A stretch of 64,000 nt of DNA, from positions 18,145 through 82,144 of the forward strand of contig JAFDWO010000018.1 of NCBI GenBank assembly GCA_018268415.1, written 5' to 3'. Made by a program: the position numbers and the translations under genes. This document shows positions 36,821 to 44,927 of the stretch, in pieces. The notes under the pieces were generated by a model, which saw only the letters and a list, made by a program, of their open reading frames with translations, was not told the origin of the DNA and did no database searches. Numbering within the stretch: the first letter of the stretch is position 1; every line of letters starts with the position of its first letter. This DNA comes from Actinomycetota bacterium. Its GTDB lineage: Bacteria; Actinomycetota; Thermoleophilia; Solirubrobacterales; 70-9.

Positions 36821-37623
36821 CGGAGCATGTTCCCCATGTCCATCAGCAGGTTGTGCCCGGTCATGAACCGGCCCTCGTCGGAGGCGAGGAAGAGGACGCC
36901 CTCGCTGATGTCGCGCGCCTCGGCCATCTCGATCGGCAGCGCGTTCGTGAACAGCGGCGCGAAGTGCGGGCCTTTCGCCATCAGCTCCTCGAACCCGCCG
37001 AGCCCTTCAAGCAGCCCCGTGTTCACCCCGTTGGGGCTGATGCAGTTGACGCGGATGTTGTGCATGCCGAGCTCGTTGGCCATCGTCTTGGCGAGCCCGA
37101 TGACGCCGTGCTTGGCCGCACCGTAGGCCGCCAGGTAGGGATTGCCGCGGGCCCCGGCGACGCTCGCGGTGATGATGATCGAGCCCGAACCGCGCTCCAG
37201 CAGGTGCGGGACGGTCGCTTTCAAGGTGTTCCAGGTCCCGGTCAAGATCGTGTCGATCTGGTCATTCCAGATCTCGTCGGTGGTTTCGTCCCACGGCTTC
37301 ATCGTGCAGATGCCCGCGTTGGCGCAGACGATGTCGATACCGCCGAGCTCGGCGGCGCCTCGGTTGGCGGCGGCGGTCACGCCCTCCCGGTCACGCACGT
37401 CGGCGACAGCTAGGTACACCCGGCGGTCGAGTTCGCGGACCCGGGCGCCGGTCTCATCGAGGTCGTCTTTCGTCGCCAGGCCGTAGTCGATGCTGGTGAT
37501 GTCAGCGCAGATATCAGTGGCGATGATGTCGGCGCCCTCTTCGGCCAGGCGCAGGGCGTGGGCACGTCCCTGTCCGCGGCCGGCGCCGGTGATGTACGCG
37601 ACCTTGCCGTCAAGTTTTCCCAT
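36817..37623 (-). CDS. mycofactocin-type short-chain dehydrogenase
   Basis: 268 aa. TGAGRGQG cofactor motif, catalytic Ser (ITASVAG) and Y-x3-K (YGAAK). An extra loop after strand 2 (DICADITSIDYGLATKDDLD) is characteristic of SDRs that hold NAD(H) tightly and are re-oxidised by mycofactocin. That implies mycofactocin genes elsewhere in the genome; none are in this window. It probably oxidises a secondary alcohol to the ketone used by the BVMO. First gene of SDR-ALDH-ADH, with GGAGGAG before the ATG and a candidate IclR site 30 bp upstream. Confidence 0.92.
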   Translation of the reverse strand: MGKLDGKVAYITGAGRGQGRAHALRLAEEGADIIATDICADITSIDYGLATKDDLDETGARVRELDRRVYLAVADVRDREGVTAAANRGAAELGGIDIVCANAGICTMKPWDETTDEIWNDQIDTILTGTWNTLKATVPHLLERGSGSIIITASVAGARGNPYLAAYGAAKHGVIGLAKTMANELGMHNIRVNCISPNGVNTGLLEGLGGFEELMAKGPHFAPLFTNALPIEMAEARDISEGVLFLASDEGRFMTGHNLLMDMGNMLR

Positions 37624-37652
37624 TGGCTCTCACTCCTCCGTACAAACCGTTA

Positions 37653-37667
37653 TTCCGTTTATCGGTA
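37653..37667. promoter_or_regulatory. candidate IclR operator TTCCG-TTTAT-CGGTA
   Basis: One mismatch from a perfect 15-bp palindrome. It lies 30 bp before the SDR start, in an AT-rich promoter stretch. Confidence 0.55.
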
Positions 37668-37747
37668 TTTCAATTTCATCATAAGAAACGACAGGCCGCA
37701 ACCGCGGACCGCCGCCGACGTCCTCCGGGCCTGGTGCCTACGCCGCT

Positions 37748-38635
37748 TCAAGGCGCCGGGACCTCGACCTGACAGGTGAGCAGCTCGGACTCGCGCGCCC
37801 CCATGCGTCTGGCCGCGATTGCGTCCGGCGCGCAGCACAGAAGCAGGGTCGAACCGTCTGGACCGCCGAGCGCGCAGGCGAAGCACCGCAGCCCCGGGGG
37901 CGGCTCGATCCGATCCAGGACCTCGCCTCCGGCCCGCACCAGAAGACATGCGCCGCCGGCCGCATCGGCGCACCAGATCCGGTCCTCCCGATCCACCGCG
38001 AGCCCGTCCGGAGCTACCCGCAAAGCCTTCAGGGTGCCCCGGAGGTCGTCCAGCGGCGGCGGTGGCGCCAGCTGCGCCCAGACCGCGGCGCCGCCGAGGC
38101 TGCCGTCGGCCGCGATCGGGAAGGCGGTGAGGCGCGAGCCGAAGGTCTCGGCCACGACCAGGGTCTTCCCGTCGCCGAGGACGACGGCGCCGTTGGGGAC
38201 CGTCAGATCGGCGGCGGCCACCTCGACCCGCCCGTCTGGGGTGACGCCGACCAGCGGGCTCGTCAGCGGTCTCTCCCCCGTCTCCATATCGAAGCCGAGG
38301 CCACCGACCCAGGCGCGGCCGTCGGCGGCGACGATCAGGTCGTTGGCCGGCCCCCGCATCAGCGGTCCGAGCTCGGCATAGACCTCGGGGCTGCCGTCAC
38401 CGGACACGCGGACGATCTGCCGCCGACTCATCAGGACGACCAGAAGGCTCCCGTCCGGTAGCCTGCCGATCCCGCCCGGGTGATCGGGGAGGAGGTGCTC
38501 CTCGACCACGATCCCGGCCGGGTCGAGGCCGAGGACACGGTCGGCGAACATGTCCGCCACCCACCACAGGCCGGCGTACCAACGTGGGCTCTCGAAGAAC
38601 CGCCCGTCGGCATGGAGGCGGTTCAGGGCGGTCAC
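37748..38635 (-). CDS. SMP-30/gluconolactonase-family lactone hydrolase
   Basis: 295 aa six-blade propeller. Likely metal ligands are seen as Glu in FFESPRW, Asn in VPNGAVV and Asp in APDGLAVD. SMP-30 proteins hydrolyse lactones with a divalent metal. In this cluster the natural substrate is the lactone made by the BVMO. Start is a GTG at 38635, seven bases after the thiolase stop. Last gene of an operon that begins with the P450 at 44326. Confidence 0.88.
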   Translation of the reverse strand: MTALNRLHADGRFFESPRWYAGLWWVADMFADRVLGLDPAGIVVEEHLLPDHPGGIGRLPDGSLLVVLMSRRQIVRVSGDGSPEVYAELGPLMRGPANDLIVAADGRAWVGGLGFDMETGERPLTSPLVGVTPDGRVEVAAADLTVPNGAVVLGDGKTLVVAETFGSRLTAFPIAADGSLGGAAVWAQLAPPPPLDDLRGTLKALRVAPDGLAVDREDRIWCADAAGGACLLVRAGGEVLDRIEPPPGLRCFACALGGPDGSTLLLCCAPDAIAARRMGARESELLTCQVEVPAP

Positions 38636-38642
38636 CCGCCGT

Positions 38643-39794
38643 TCACCCCACCGCAGCCGCGGCGGTGCCGAGGATCAGGGTCGCGGCGTGGTTGAACATG
38701 CCGCCGATCCCGTGGGCCAGGCTGATCTCGACCCCATCGACCTGGGCGGTGGCCTCGCCGCGCAGCTGGCGCACCGACTCCTGGATCGCGAACATCCCGT
38801 ACATCCCGGTATGGGTGTAGGAGAGGCCGCCGCCGGAGGTGTTCAGCGGCAACTGCCCGCCGGGGGAGGTGTTGCCTGCCTCGATGAACGGCCCCGCCTC
38901 GCCGCGCGGCAGGAAGCCGAGGTCCTCGAGGCCGAAGATCGGCAGGTGGGCGAAGGCGTCGTAGATCATCAGATGGTGGACCTCGGCATGGGCGATCCGC
39001 GCCTCGCGGAAGGCCTGCGCCGCGGATACACGAAAGGCGCGCGAGGTGGTGAAGTCGTCCATCGTCGTGATGATCGGGGTCTCGCTCGACTCGCCGCTGC
39101 CGAGGACGTACACCGGCTTCCGCCGGAGGTCCTTGGCCCGCTCCTCCTCCATGATCACCAGGGCCCCGCCGCCGTCGGTCACCAGGCAGCACTCGAGCCG
39201 GTGGATCGGATAATCGACGTAGGGCGAGGCGAGGACGTCCGCGACCGTGAGTGGATCGCGCTTGAAGGCCCGCGGCGTCAGCGCCGCCCAGCGCCGCTGC
39301 GCGACCGCGACACTCGCCAGCTGCTCCGGAGTGAGGCCGAAGTCCTTCATGTAGCGGAGCACCCCGAGCGGCAGCATCGACGGCGGGCCTTTGGTCCCGA
39401 AGGGCCGCTCGAACTGGCCGTGCATCGACTCCGGCCCGGGGTCGGGGTAGGTCATCCCGACCCGCGACCGGCCGGACTGGCCGTGGGTGACGAGGACCAC
39501 CTCGCAGTGGCCTGCCTGGATCGCCGCCGCGGCGTGCCGGACGTGGGCAAGGAAGGAGCACCCACCGACCCGGGTGCCGTCGACGTACCGCGGCCTGACC
39601 CCGAGGTAGTGGGCGACGTCGATCGGCGGATGGCCGGCGGTGGCGAGGCCGTCGATCGCGGCCGGCTCGATGCCGCAGTCGGCGATCGCGTTGCGGGCGG
39701 CGTCGACCTGCAGTTGCAGCGCGGACATCCCTGGGACGCGGCCGATCTCGGTCGACTCGGCGGCCCCGGCGATCACGATCCGACCGCGGCTCAT
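38643..39794 (-). CDS. thiolase-fold protein, possible Ltp2-type retro-aldolase
   Basis: 383 aa of the lipid-transfer/thiolase family. A Cys is present in VGGCSFLAHVRHAAAAI, but the usual GHPxGATG His motif near the C-terminus is replaced by GGLSYTHTGMYGMF. Ltp2 aldolases of steroid side-chain breakdown likewise lack the thiolase triad and use Tyr residues, and they need a DUF35 partner. Such a partner is encoded next door with a 4-bp overlap. I infer carbon-carbon cleavage by retro-aldol rather than thiolysis, but a thiolase remains possible. Confidence 0.8.
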   Translation of the reverse strand: MSRGRIVIAGAAESTEIGRVPGMSALQLQVDAARNAIADCGIEPAAIDGLATAGHPPIDVAHYLGVRPRYVDGTRVGGCSFLAHVRHAAAAIQAGHCEVVLVTHGQSGRSRVGMTYPDPGPESMHGQFERPFGTKGPPSMLPLGVLRYMKDFGLTPEQLASVAVAQRRWAALTPRAFKRDPLTVADVLASPYVDYPIHRLECCLVTDGGGALVIMEEERAKDLRRKPVYVLGSGESSETPIITTMDDFTTSRAFRVSAAQAFREARIAHAEVHHLMIYDAFAHLPIFGLEDLGFLPRGEAGPFIEAGNTSPGGQLPLNTSGGGLSYTHTGMYGMFAIQESVRQLRGEATAQVDGVEISLAHGIGGMFNHAATLILGTAAAAVG

Positions 39795-40198
39795 GCCGGT
39801 CCCGCCGGGCGGAAGAAGGGCAGCACCACCGAGTTGCGCTCCTCGAACACGACCTCCAGCGGCAGGTCGAGCGGCAGTAGCTCCGGATCGGGCTCGACGC
39901 CGACGATGTTCGACATCATCCGCGGGCCCTCCTCGAGCTCGACGATCGCGATCACGTAGGGGACATCGTTCTCGAAGCCAGGCGCCGGGTCATGGCAGAT
40001 CAGGTAGGTGTGCAGAGTCGCCCGGCCGCTCACCTCGGTCCACTCGACCCGATCGCCGAGGCAGGTCGGGCAGTGGTCCCGTGGGTAGAAGAAATGCGCG
40101 GCGCAATCGATGCACCGTTGGATGCTGAGCACGCCTCGCCCTGCCGCTTCCCAGAACGGCAGGGTGTCCGGGGTGGGCTCTGGCACCGCGCCGCTCAC
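39791..40198 (-). CDS. DUF35 OB-fold, zinc-ribbon protein, partner of the thiolase-fold protein
   Basis: 135 aa from a GTG at 40198 that overlaps the enoyl-CoA hydratase stop in a GTGA; the frame is open further upstream but reads as non-protein there. Zinc ribbon C-x2-C pairs (IQRCIDCAAHF and CPTCLGDRV) then an OB fold (TEVSGRATLHTYLICHDPA). Its own stop overlaps the next start in an ATGA. The tight linkage supports a thiolase-fold/DUF35 complex. Confidence 0.88.
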   Translation of the reverse strand: MSGAVPEPTPDTLPFWEAAGRGVLSIQRCIDCAAHFFYPRDHCPTCLGDRVEWTEVSGRATLHTYLICHDPAPGFENDVPYVIAIVELEEGPRMMSNIVGVEPDPELLPLDLPLEVVFEERNSVVLPFFRPAGPA

Positions 40199-40977
40199 GG
40201 GCGCTGGTCGTCGCGGTGGCGGACCAAGGCCCGCATGCGGTCCGCGGCCTCCGGATCGCCGAGCAGCAGCTCGATCATCTCGTCCAGGTGGTCGGGCCGA
40301 TCGTAGGAACGGAAGATCTTCTTGTACGCACGGATCGCAGCCGGGCTGGTGGCCGCGAACTCCGCCGCCACCTCCCAGGCCCGCGCGAGCAGATCGTCGG
40401 CCGGGACGCACTCGAGGACGAGGCCGAGGCGCCACGCCTCCCGGGCGTCGATCAGCGATCCAGAGAAGAGCAGGTACTTCAGCGCCGGGAGCGGCATCTG
40501 GGCGAAAAGCCGCGCGATCGCCAGGCCGTCGATCAGGCCGACCTTCGCCTCCGGGATCCCGACCCGGGTCCCCTCGGCGGCGATGACGACGTCGCAGGCG
40601 GTGGCAAGCCCGAAGCCGCCGCCGACACAGGTGCCCCTGATCGCGGCGATCGTCGGCTTGCGGCAGCCGCGGATGGTCGCGAAGGGAAGGTCGTCCTGGT
40701 ACCTGAAGACCCGCTCGTGCGGCGGCCCGTCGTCGAGGTATTCGAGCATCTCGTTCAGATCGCCGCCGACGCCGAAGACGTCGCCCGCGGCGCTGAACAC
40801 GATCACCGCGACCTCCGGATCGGCCTCGGCGATCCGCGTTGCGAGGCGGATCTCACGGTACATCTCGGTCGTGTAGGCGTTGATGTGGCCGGGGCGGTCG
40901 AGGACGATCGAGGCGATCCCGTCCGCGTTGTCGGACCTCAGGTTCTTGAACTCCTGCCCGCCTTGTCCTCTCGGCAC
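40195..40977 (-). CDS. enoyl-CoA hydratase/isomerase family protein
   Basis: 260 aa crotonase fold. Oxyanion-hole segments FGVGGDLNEM and RGTCVGGGFGLATACD; a Glu in GIPEAKVGLIDG at the usual catalytic position. Start is a GTG at 40977 with GGGAGG six bases before. It hydrates or isomerises an enoyl-CoA ahead of the aldolase/thiolase step. Overlaps the DUF35 gene by four bases. Confidence 0.9.
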   Translation of the reverse strand: MPRGQGGQEFKNLRSDNADGIASIVLDRPGHINAYTTEMYREIRLATRIAEADPEVAVIVFSAAGDVFGVGGDLNEMLEYLDDGPPHERVFRYQDDLPFATIRGCRKPTIAAIRGTCVGGGFGLATACDVVIAAEGTRVGIPEAKVGLIDGLAIARLFAQMPLPALKYLLFSGSLIDAREAWRLGLVLECVPADDLLARAWEVAAEFAATSPAAIRAYKKIFRSYDRPDHLDEMIELLLGDPEAADRMRALVRHRDDQRP

Positions 40978-40994
40978 CCTGGCCTCCCGTCGCC

Positions 40995-41393
40995 CTACGC
41001 CTCGACGCGCTTGCAGTCAAGGAACGCCTGAACGATCTCCCCGATCGGCGTCCCCGGGCCGAAATGGACTTTCACTCCGCTGACCAGCATCCGCTCGATC
41101 TCGGCGGGCTCGTCGATGCCACCCGCGAGCACCGGGATCTGCACTTCCTCCTGGGCCAGCAGCTCGACCGTATTGGTGGCGAAATGGCCGAGGCCGCCGC
41201 TGAGGCAGCTGACCCCGATCACGTCGGCGTCCTCCGCCACCGCCGCCGCGACCACGCTTGCGGTGGGGATGCGTTTGCCGAGGTAGATCACCTCGCAGCC
41301 CGCGTCGACGAGGGATTTGGCGATCAGGTTGATCGCCACGTCGTGCCCGTCGAGGCCGAGCTTCGCGAGGACGACGCGTGGCTTGTCGCTCAA
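40995..41393 (-). CDS. B12-binding small subunit of an acyl-CoA mutase
   Basis: 132 aa, the size of stand-alone small subunits of isobutyryl-CoA or 2-hydroxyisobutyryl-CoA mutase. The cobalamin motif D-x-H-x2-G is visible as LGLDGHDVAINLIAK, followed by GVSCLSGG (S-x-L) and VLAGGI near the end (GG). It binds adenosylcobalamin in the base-off, His-on mode. Start is a TTG at 41393 whose TTGA overlaps the large-subunit stop, so both chains are made together. Confidence 0.92.
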   Translation of the reverse strand: MSDKPRVVLAKLGLDGHDVAINLIAKSLVDAGCEVIYLGKRIPTASVVAAAVAEDADVIGVSCLSGGLGHFATNTVELLAQEEVQIPVLAGGIDEPAEIERMLVSGVKVHFGPGTPIGEIVQAFLDCKRVEA

Positions 41394-42958
41394 CGTGCGA
41401 ACCCCGCGCGGGTCGCTGCCACGATCTCCTGTCCGGTCGCCCCGGTCTGCAGCGCCGCGATCGTCGGCGGTAACAGATTCTCGGTCGTCGCGGCCGACGC
41501 CTGCACGTCGGCCAGGGCCGGGGCGACGTCGCCGCGCGCGGCCTTGTGACGCTCGATCCGCTCCCGCATCTCCTGCTCGACCCGACCGAAGTCGACCTCT
41601 CCTTGGCTGCTCCCCTGAAAGAGATCCCGCTGCGCCGGTGCGACGTTCGTGGAGTGCCCGACCATCAGGCGCTCGCCACTCTCGAGCTGCGCCTCCCGGG
41701 CGCCCCTCTGTTCGTCGATCCGCTGCTTCACATAGCCGCTTTCCAACGCCCGCAGGGACCCGCCCTCCTCGTCCAGGCGCTCGAGCTCTGCGTGGACGGT
41801 GGTCGCCACGTAGTCCTCGACGTCGTGGAGCTTGGCGCTCCCGACCAAAGGATCGATCGTGGTGGCCGTGCCGTGCTCGTTGCCGACCACCTGCATGGTG
41901 CGGACGGCGAGCGCCGCCGCGTCGACCGAGGGGATGCGCAGCGCCTCGTCATAGCCGGTGGCGCAGAGGTAGTCGACCCCGCCCATCACCGAGGCGAGGA
42001 CGCTGAGGGTCACGCGCGGCAGGTTCACCAACGGCTCGGCGGCCGACTCGAGACCGTGGGCGTAGCCCATCAGGCACATCACCGGCTGATCCTCGACCTT
42101 CACGCCGTAGTGCTCGGCCAGCAGTTCGCTCCACAGGGTCCGCGCCGCCCGGAAGACCGCCGCCTCGACGAAGAAGTCGCTGCGCTCGTTCAGGAAGAAC
42201 ATCAGTTTGCCGCAGACGTCATCCACGGTATAACCGCGACCGACCAGCTCGTCGATGTACACGATCGCGTTGCCGAAGGCGAAGGCCATCGCGAGCACCG
42301 GGCCAGTGCCGGCGACGTCGTAGTGGTTCGAGCAGACGGTCATGGCGACGCCGGGGATGTCCTCGTCGATCGCGTGGGCGACGCAGTCGCAGGCGATCCG
42401 CACCGCCTCGGCGGGATGGTGGATCTCGGTGCCGCGGGCGGTGAACTCCTTTAGCGGGTCGTTCTGCATCACCAACTTCACCTCGGGGGCACCGAGTTTG
42501 CGCAGAGTCGAGGCGACCATGCCCATGCCGATGTGCCCGACCGAGTTGGAGAGCATGCCGACGCTGTCCGCCCGGTCGAGCGCGAGCTCCGAGCAGATCG
42601 CCTCGAAGTCGGCCAGGGTCGTGCAGCTCACCCCGGCCCGGCCAACCTGGGCGTAGGCGAGTTCGGCGTCGGGGTCGAAGCCGAGCTGCGACGGCAGGTC
42701 GGTGGCGATCAGGAACGACTCGGCACCGACCTCCTGCAGGATGCGGAGGCGCTCGGCGGTCATCGCCGGGCTGCCTAGCCCGGAGTAGACCATGTAGCGA
42801 GGGCGGAAAGGGCCGCCCGCGGCCGCCCGGGCGCGACGCCACGCTGCGATCGCCGGCGAGCTCACCCCGGCGGCGGCGTCGTAGTCGCTCAGGATCGGCG
42901 CCCGGCTGTCGTTCGCGCTCGAAGTGGCGACCGTGCCGGTCTGCGCGCTACCGGCCAT
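41390..42958 (-). CDS. large subunit of a divergent methylmalonyl-CoA-mutase-family enzyme
   Basis: 522 aa without a B12 domain, so a two-chain enzyme with the next gene. Family landmarks: TDLPSQLGFDPDAEL, QNDPLKEFTARGTEI (in place of QND-LKEF-x-R-N-T), CSNHYDVAGTGP with the conserved His, and DPLVGSAKLHD near the end. Several positions that set substrate in methylmalonyl-CoA mutase differ: the start of the barrel reads RYMVYSGLGSPAM where the mutase has R-x-Y-A-G-F. The substrate is therefore probably another branched or hydroxy acyl-CoA. Start at the ATG 42958 or the GTG just before it; the nearest strong ribosome site belongs to an overlapping 9-codon frame. Confidence 0.87.
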   Translation of the reverse strand: MAGSAQTGTVATSSANDSRAPILSDYDAAAGVSSPAIAAWRRARAAAGGPFRPRYMVYSGLGSPAMTAERLRILQEVGAESFLIATDLPSQLGFDPDAELAYAQVGRAGVSCTTLADFEAICSELALDRADSVGMLSNSVGHIGMGMVASTLRKLGAPEVKLVMQNDPLKEFTARGTEIHHPAEAVRIACDCVAHAIDEDIPGVAMTVCSNHYDVAGTGPVLAMAFAFGNAIVYIDELVGRGYTVDDVCGKLMFFLNERSDFFVEAAVFRAARTLWSELLAEHYGVKVEDQPVMCLMGYAHGLESAAEPLVNLPRVTLSVLASVMGGVDYLCATGYDEALRIPSVDAAALAVRTMQVVGNEHGTATTIDPLVGSAKLHDVEDYVATTVHAELERLDEEGGSLRALESGYVKQRIDEQRGAREAQLESGERLMVGHSTNVAPAQRDLFQGSSQGEVDFGRVEQEMRERIERHKAARGDVAPALADVQASAATTENLLPPTIAALQTGATGQEIVAATRAGFAR

Positions 42959-42977
42959 CACGATGTCGTCGACTCAT
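42948..42977 (-). other. possible 9-codon leader frame overlapping the mutase start
   Basis: ATG at 42977 with GGGAGGA five to six bases before opens the frame MSRRHRDGR and stops at 42948, inside the first codons of the mutase gene. The mutase start lacks its own good ribosome site. The leader may feed ribosomes to the mutase by coupling. No homologue is known to me. Confidence 0.3.
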
Positions 42978-43078
42978 ACCAGTCCTCCCGGCCCACGGGG
43001 CCAGACAAGCGTAGCTCGGCACTCTGCGGGGCTGTCCGCCGGCAGAGGCCACGTCCTCCTCGCACTTGCCGCCGGGGG

Positions 43079-44326
43079 TCAGGCGGGCTTGAAAGTGACG
43101 CGGAGGTTGTCGACGCCACGGGTCCAGAGTCCGGTCTCCTGCGGCACGAAACCCTCCGACAGGCGCAGCTCCTTCATGTTGTCGAGGATCAGGTTGACAC
43201 CGTTTTCGACCTCCGCTTTGGAGAGCGCGGCGCCGACGCAGAAGTGCCGGCCGTTGGCGAATCCGAGGTGATCAGCGCCGCCGCTGAATCCGCGCTCAAC
43301 GTTGTTGTCGGTGCGGAAGATGTCGAACACTTCGGGGGTCGAGAACTTCCGCGGGTCGCGGTTGCCGGCGCCGAGCAGACAGTGGATGACCGAACCATCG
43401 GGGATCGTCACCCCATCCAGCTCGAGGTCGGCAATCGTCGTCCGCGAGGCGATGTTGACCGGCGCGCTGTACCGCAGGGTCTCGACGAATGCGTTGGCGA
43501 CCAGGCTGCGGTCGGCGCGGACGGCCGCCAACTGGTCCGGGTGGCGGAGCAGGTTCAGCATCACCATGCCGAGCGCGCGGTCGGTGGTCTCGCCGCCGGC
43601 GACGACCATCAGGGTGATGAACGAACGCACCTCGTCATCGGTGAGCGTCTCGCCCTCGATTTCGTTCGAGCACATCTGCGAGACGAGATCGTTGCCCGGA
43701 TTGGCGCGCCGCGCGGCGATCAGCGGCGCGACGAATTCGGCCAGTTCGTCGCGCGCCCGGATCCCGCGGGCGGCCGCCTCGGGGTCGTTGCCGACGTTCG
43801 CGACGAACGCCATCAGATCCTTGAACCAACGGATGAAGTCACTGCGCGACTCGCGCGGCAGGTCCAGCATCTCGAGGATCACCGAGATCGGGATCGCCTG
43901 CAGGTAGCTCTCGGCGATGTCCATCTCGGCGAACTCCTGCTCGCCCGCGAGGACCGGGGCCACGGCCTGTTCATAGGCGGGAGTGAACAGGGCCTCCACC
44001 ACGCGCTTCACGACCGGCTGGTAATCGGCGATCGCCGTCCGGTTCAGCAGCGGCATGATCAGCCCGCGCTGCTGCTGGTGCTCGCGCCCGTCCAGCTCCA
44101 GCAGGGTCCGCCCGTACACGGTGCCGATCGAGGCGGCGTAGTTGTCAGAGCTGATCGCCTTGCTCTTGAGGATGTTGAGGATGTCGGCGTGCCGCGTGAC
44201 CAGCCAACCCCCGGACCCCTCGTGAAAGACGACGGGCTCCTCTTCGCGCAGGTGCCGATACGCGATCTGGGGTTCGCGATCGTGCTCCTCCGAAAGGATG
44301 TCTGGGATCGCGCTCGCTACAGCCAT
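43079..44326 (-). CDS. cytochrome P450
   Basis: 415 aa. I-helix VVAGGETTDRA with the full oxygen-activating Thr pair, ExxR in VETLRYS, haem loop FANGRHFCVG with Cys near 363. It differs clearly from the P450 at 4425. Lead gene of a likely operon: P450, mutase large, mutase small, hydratase, DUF35, thiolase-fold, SMP-30. A candidate IclR site lies directly before its AGGAG ribosome site. It is a good candidate for the first hydroxylation of the pathway substrate. No dedicated ferredoxin is next to it. Confidence 0.94.
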   Translation of the reverse strand: MAVASAIPDILSEEHDREPQIAYRHLREEEPVVFHEGSGGWLVTRHADILNILKSKAISSDNYAASIGTVYGRTLLELDGREHQQQRGLIMPLLNRTAIADYQPVVKRVVEALFTPAYEQAVAPVLAGEQEFAEMDIAESYLQAIPISVILEMLDLPRESRSDFIRWFKDLMAFVANVGNDPEAAARGIRARDELAEFVAPLIAARRANPGNDLVSQMCSNEIEGETLTDDEVRSFITLMVVAGGETTDRALGMVMLNLLRHPDQLAAVRADRSLVANAFVETLRYSAPVNIASRTTIADLELDGVTIPDGSVIHCLLGAGNRDPRKFSTPEVFDIFRTDNNVERGFSGGADHLGFANGRHFCVGAALSKAEVENGVNLILDNMKELRLSEGFVPQETGLWTRGVDNLRVTFKPA

Positions 44327-44338
44327 CTCTTCTCCTCA

Positions 44339-44353
44339 TTCCGTTATTCGAAT
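44339..44353. promoter_or_regulatory. candidate IclR operator TTCCG-TTATT-CGAAT
   Basis: Same half-site and 5-base spacer as the other island sites. It ends three bases from the ribosome site of the P450 gene, so a bound repressor would block start or elongation of transcription. Confidence 0.5.
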
Positions 44354-44755
44354 TTCCCGTTGCGCTGAGTGTAACGGGTTGGATGATTTCGAACAAGGGC
44401 ATCGGCCGCCCGCCGCGGCGGTAACCCGATCCGCCGCCGGGCTGACAAGAGCGCTCTGCTGGTTGCCGCCCCACAAAAGCTCCAGTGCGCGGCCCGGCTT
44501 GGCCGGGCGCGCGGCGACCCGCTCGATTTCACGGTTCACCTGCCCCCGCTCGGAGCGCTGGTCGAGCCGCCCCATCAGCTGCTGCAGCGCGGAGGAGGGC
44601 GAGGGTCATGTTGTCGCGCAGATTGCGCCTCGGGGTGAGAGGCGCCGGTGGAACGCACTCAACGCCCCGGCAGACGAACTTCCTACAGCGCGGATGACGC
44701 GAACTCAGTACCCGCTTAGTACCGCGTGCCACGCTCAATGCTCTGCACAACAGCA
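44354..44755. other. non-coding stretch at the catabolic island / mobile element boundary
   Basis: About 400 bp without a supported gene. One minus-strand frame (44455-44610, MGRLDQRSERGQVNREIERV) has protein-like composition but a stop just upstream and no ribosome site. The left end of the integrated element probably lies here or just after the hairpin at 44756. I could find no copy of the tRNA-fMet 3' end. Confidence 0.4.
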
Positions 44756-44782
44756 GAAAGGGCCTGCTTTGCAGGCCCTTTC
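44756..44782. terminator. strong hairpin GAAAGGGCCTGC-TTT-GCAGGCCCTTTC
   Basis: A perfect 12-bp stem with a 3-base loop. The AAAG/CTTT ends let it work in either direction. It isolates the P450 operon from the genes of the integrated element. Confidence 0.75.
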
Positions 44783-44927
44783 AAAATAGCGGGGGGACGA
44801 TCCGACCTTAGGGGAGCACGCGCCGTGCCGATTGAAGAAGCCGCAGATTTGGCTTTGTAGGCGGGCTTGAGGCGGGCCGTCGGAGGTAGCTCCGAGGCGC
44901 CCGCGAGAAGGCCTCGAAAAAGTCGCC

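Noticed and set aside
44336..44575. Minus-strand frame with protein-like stretch near the element's left boundary
   Set aside because: A stop lies just upstream, no start signal, and its downstream half runs through the P450 promoter and operator site.
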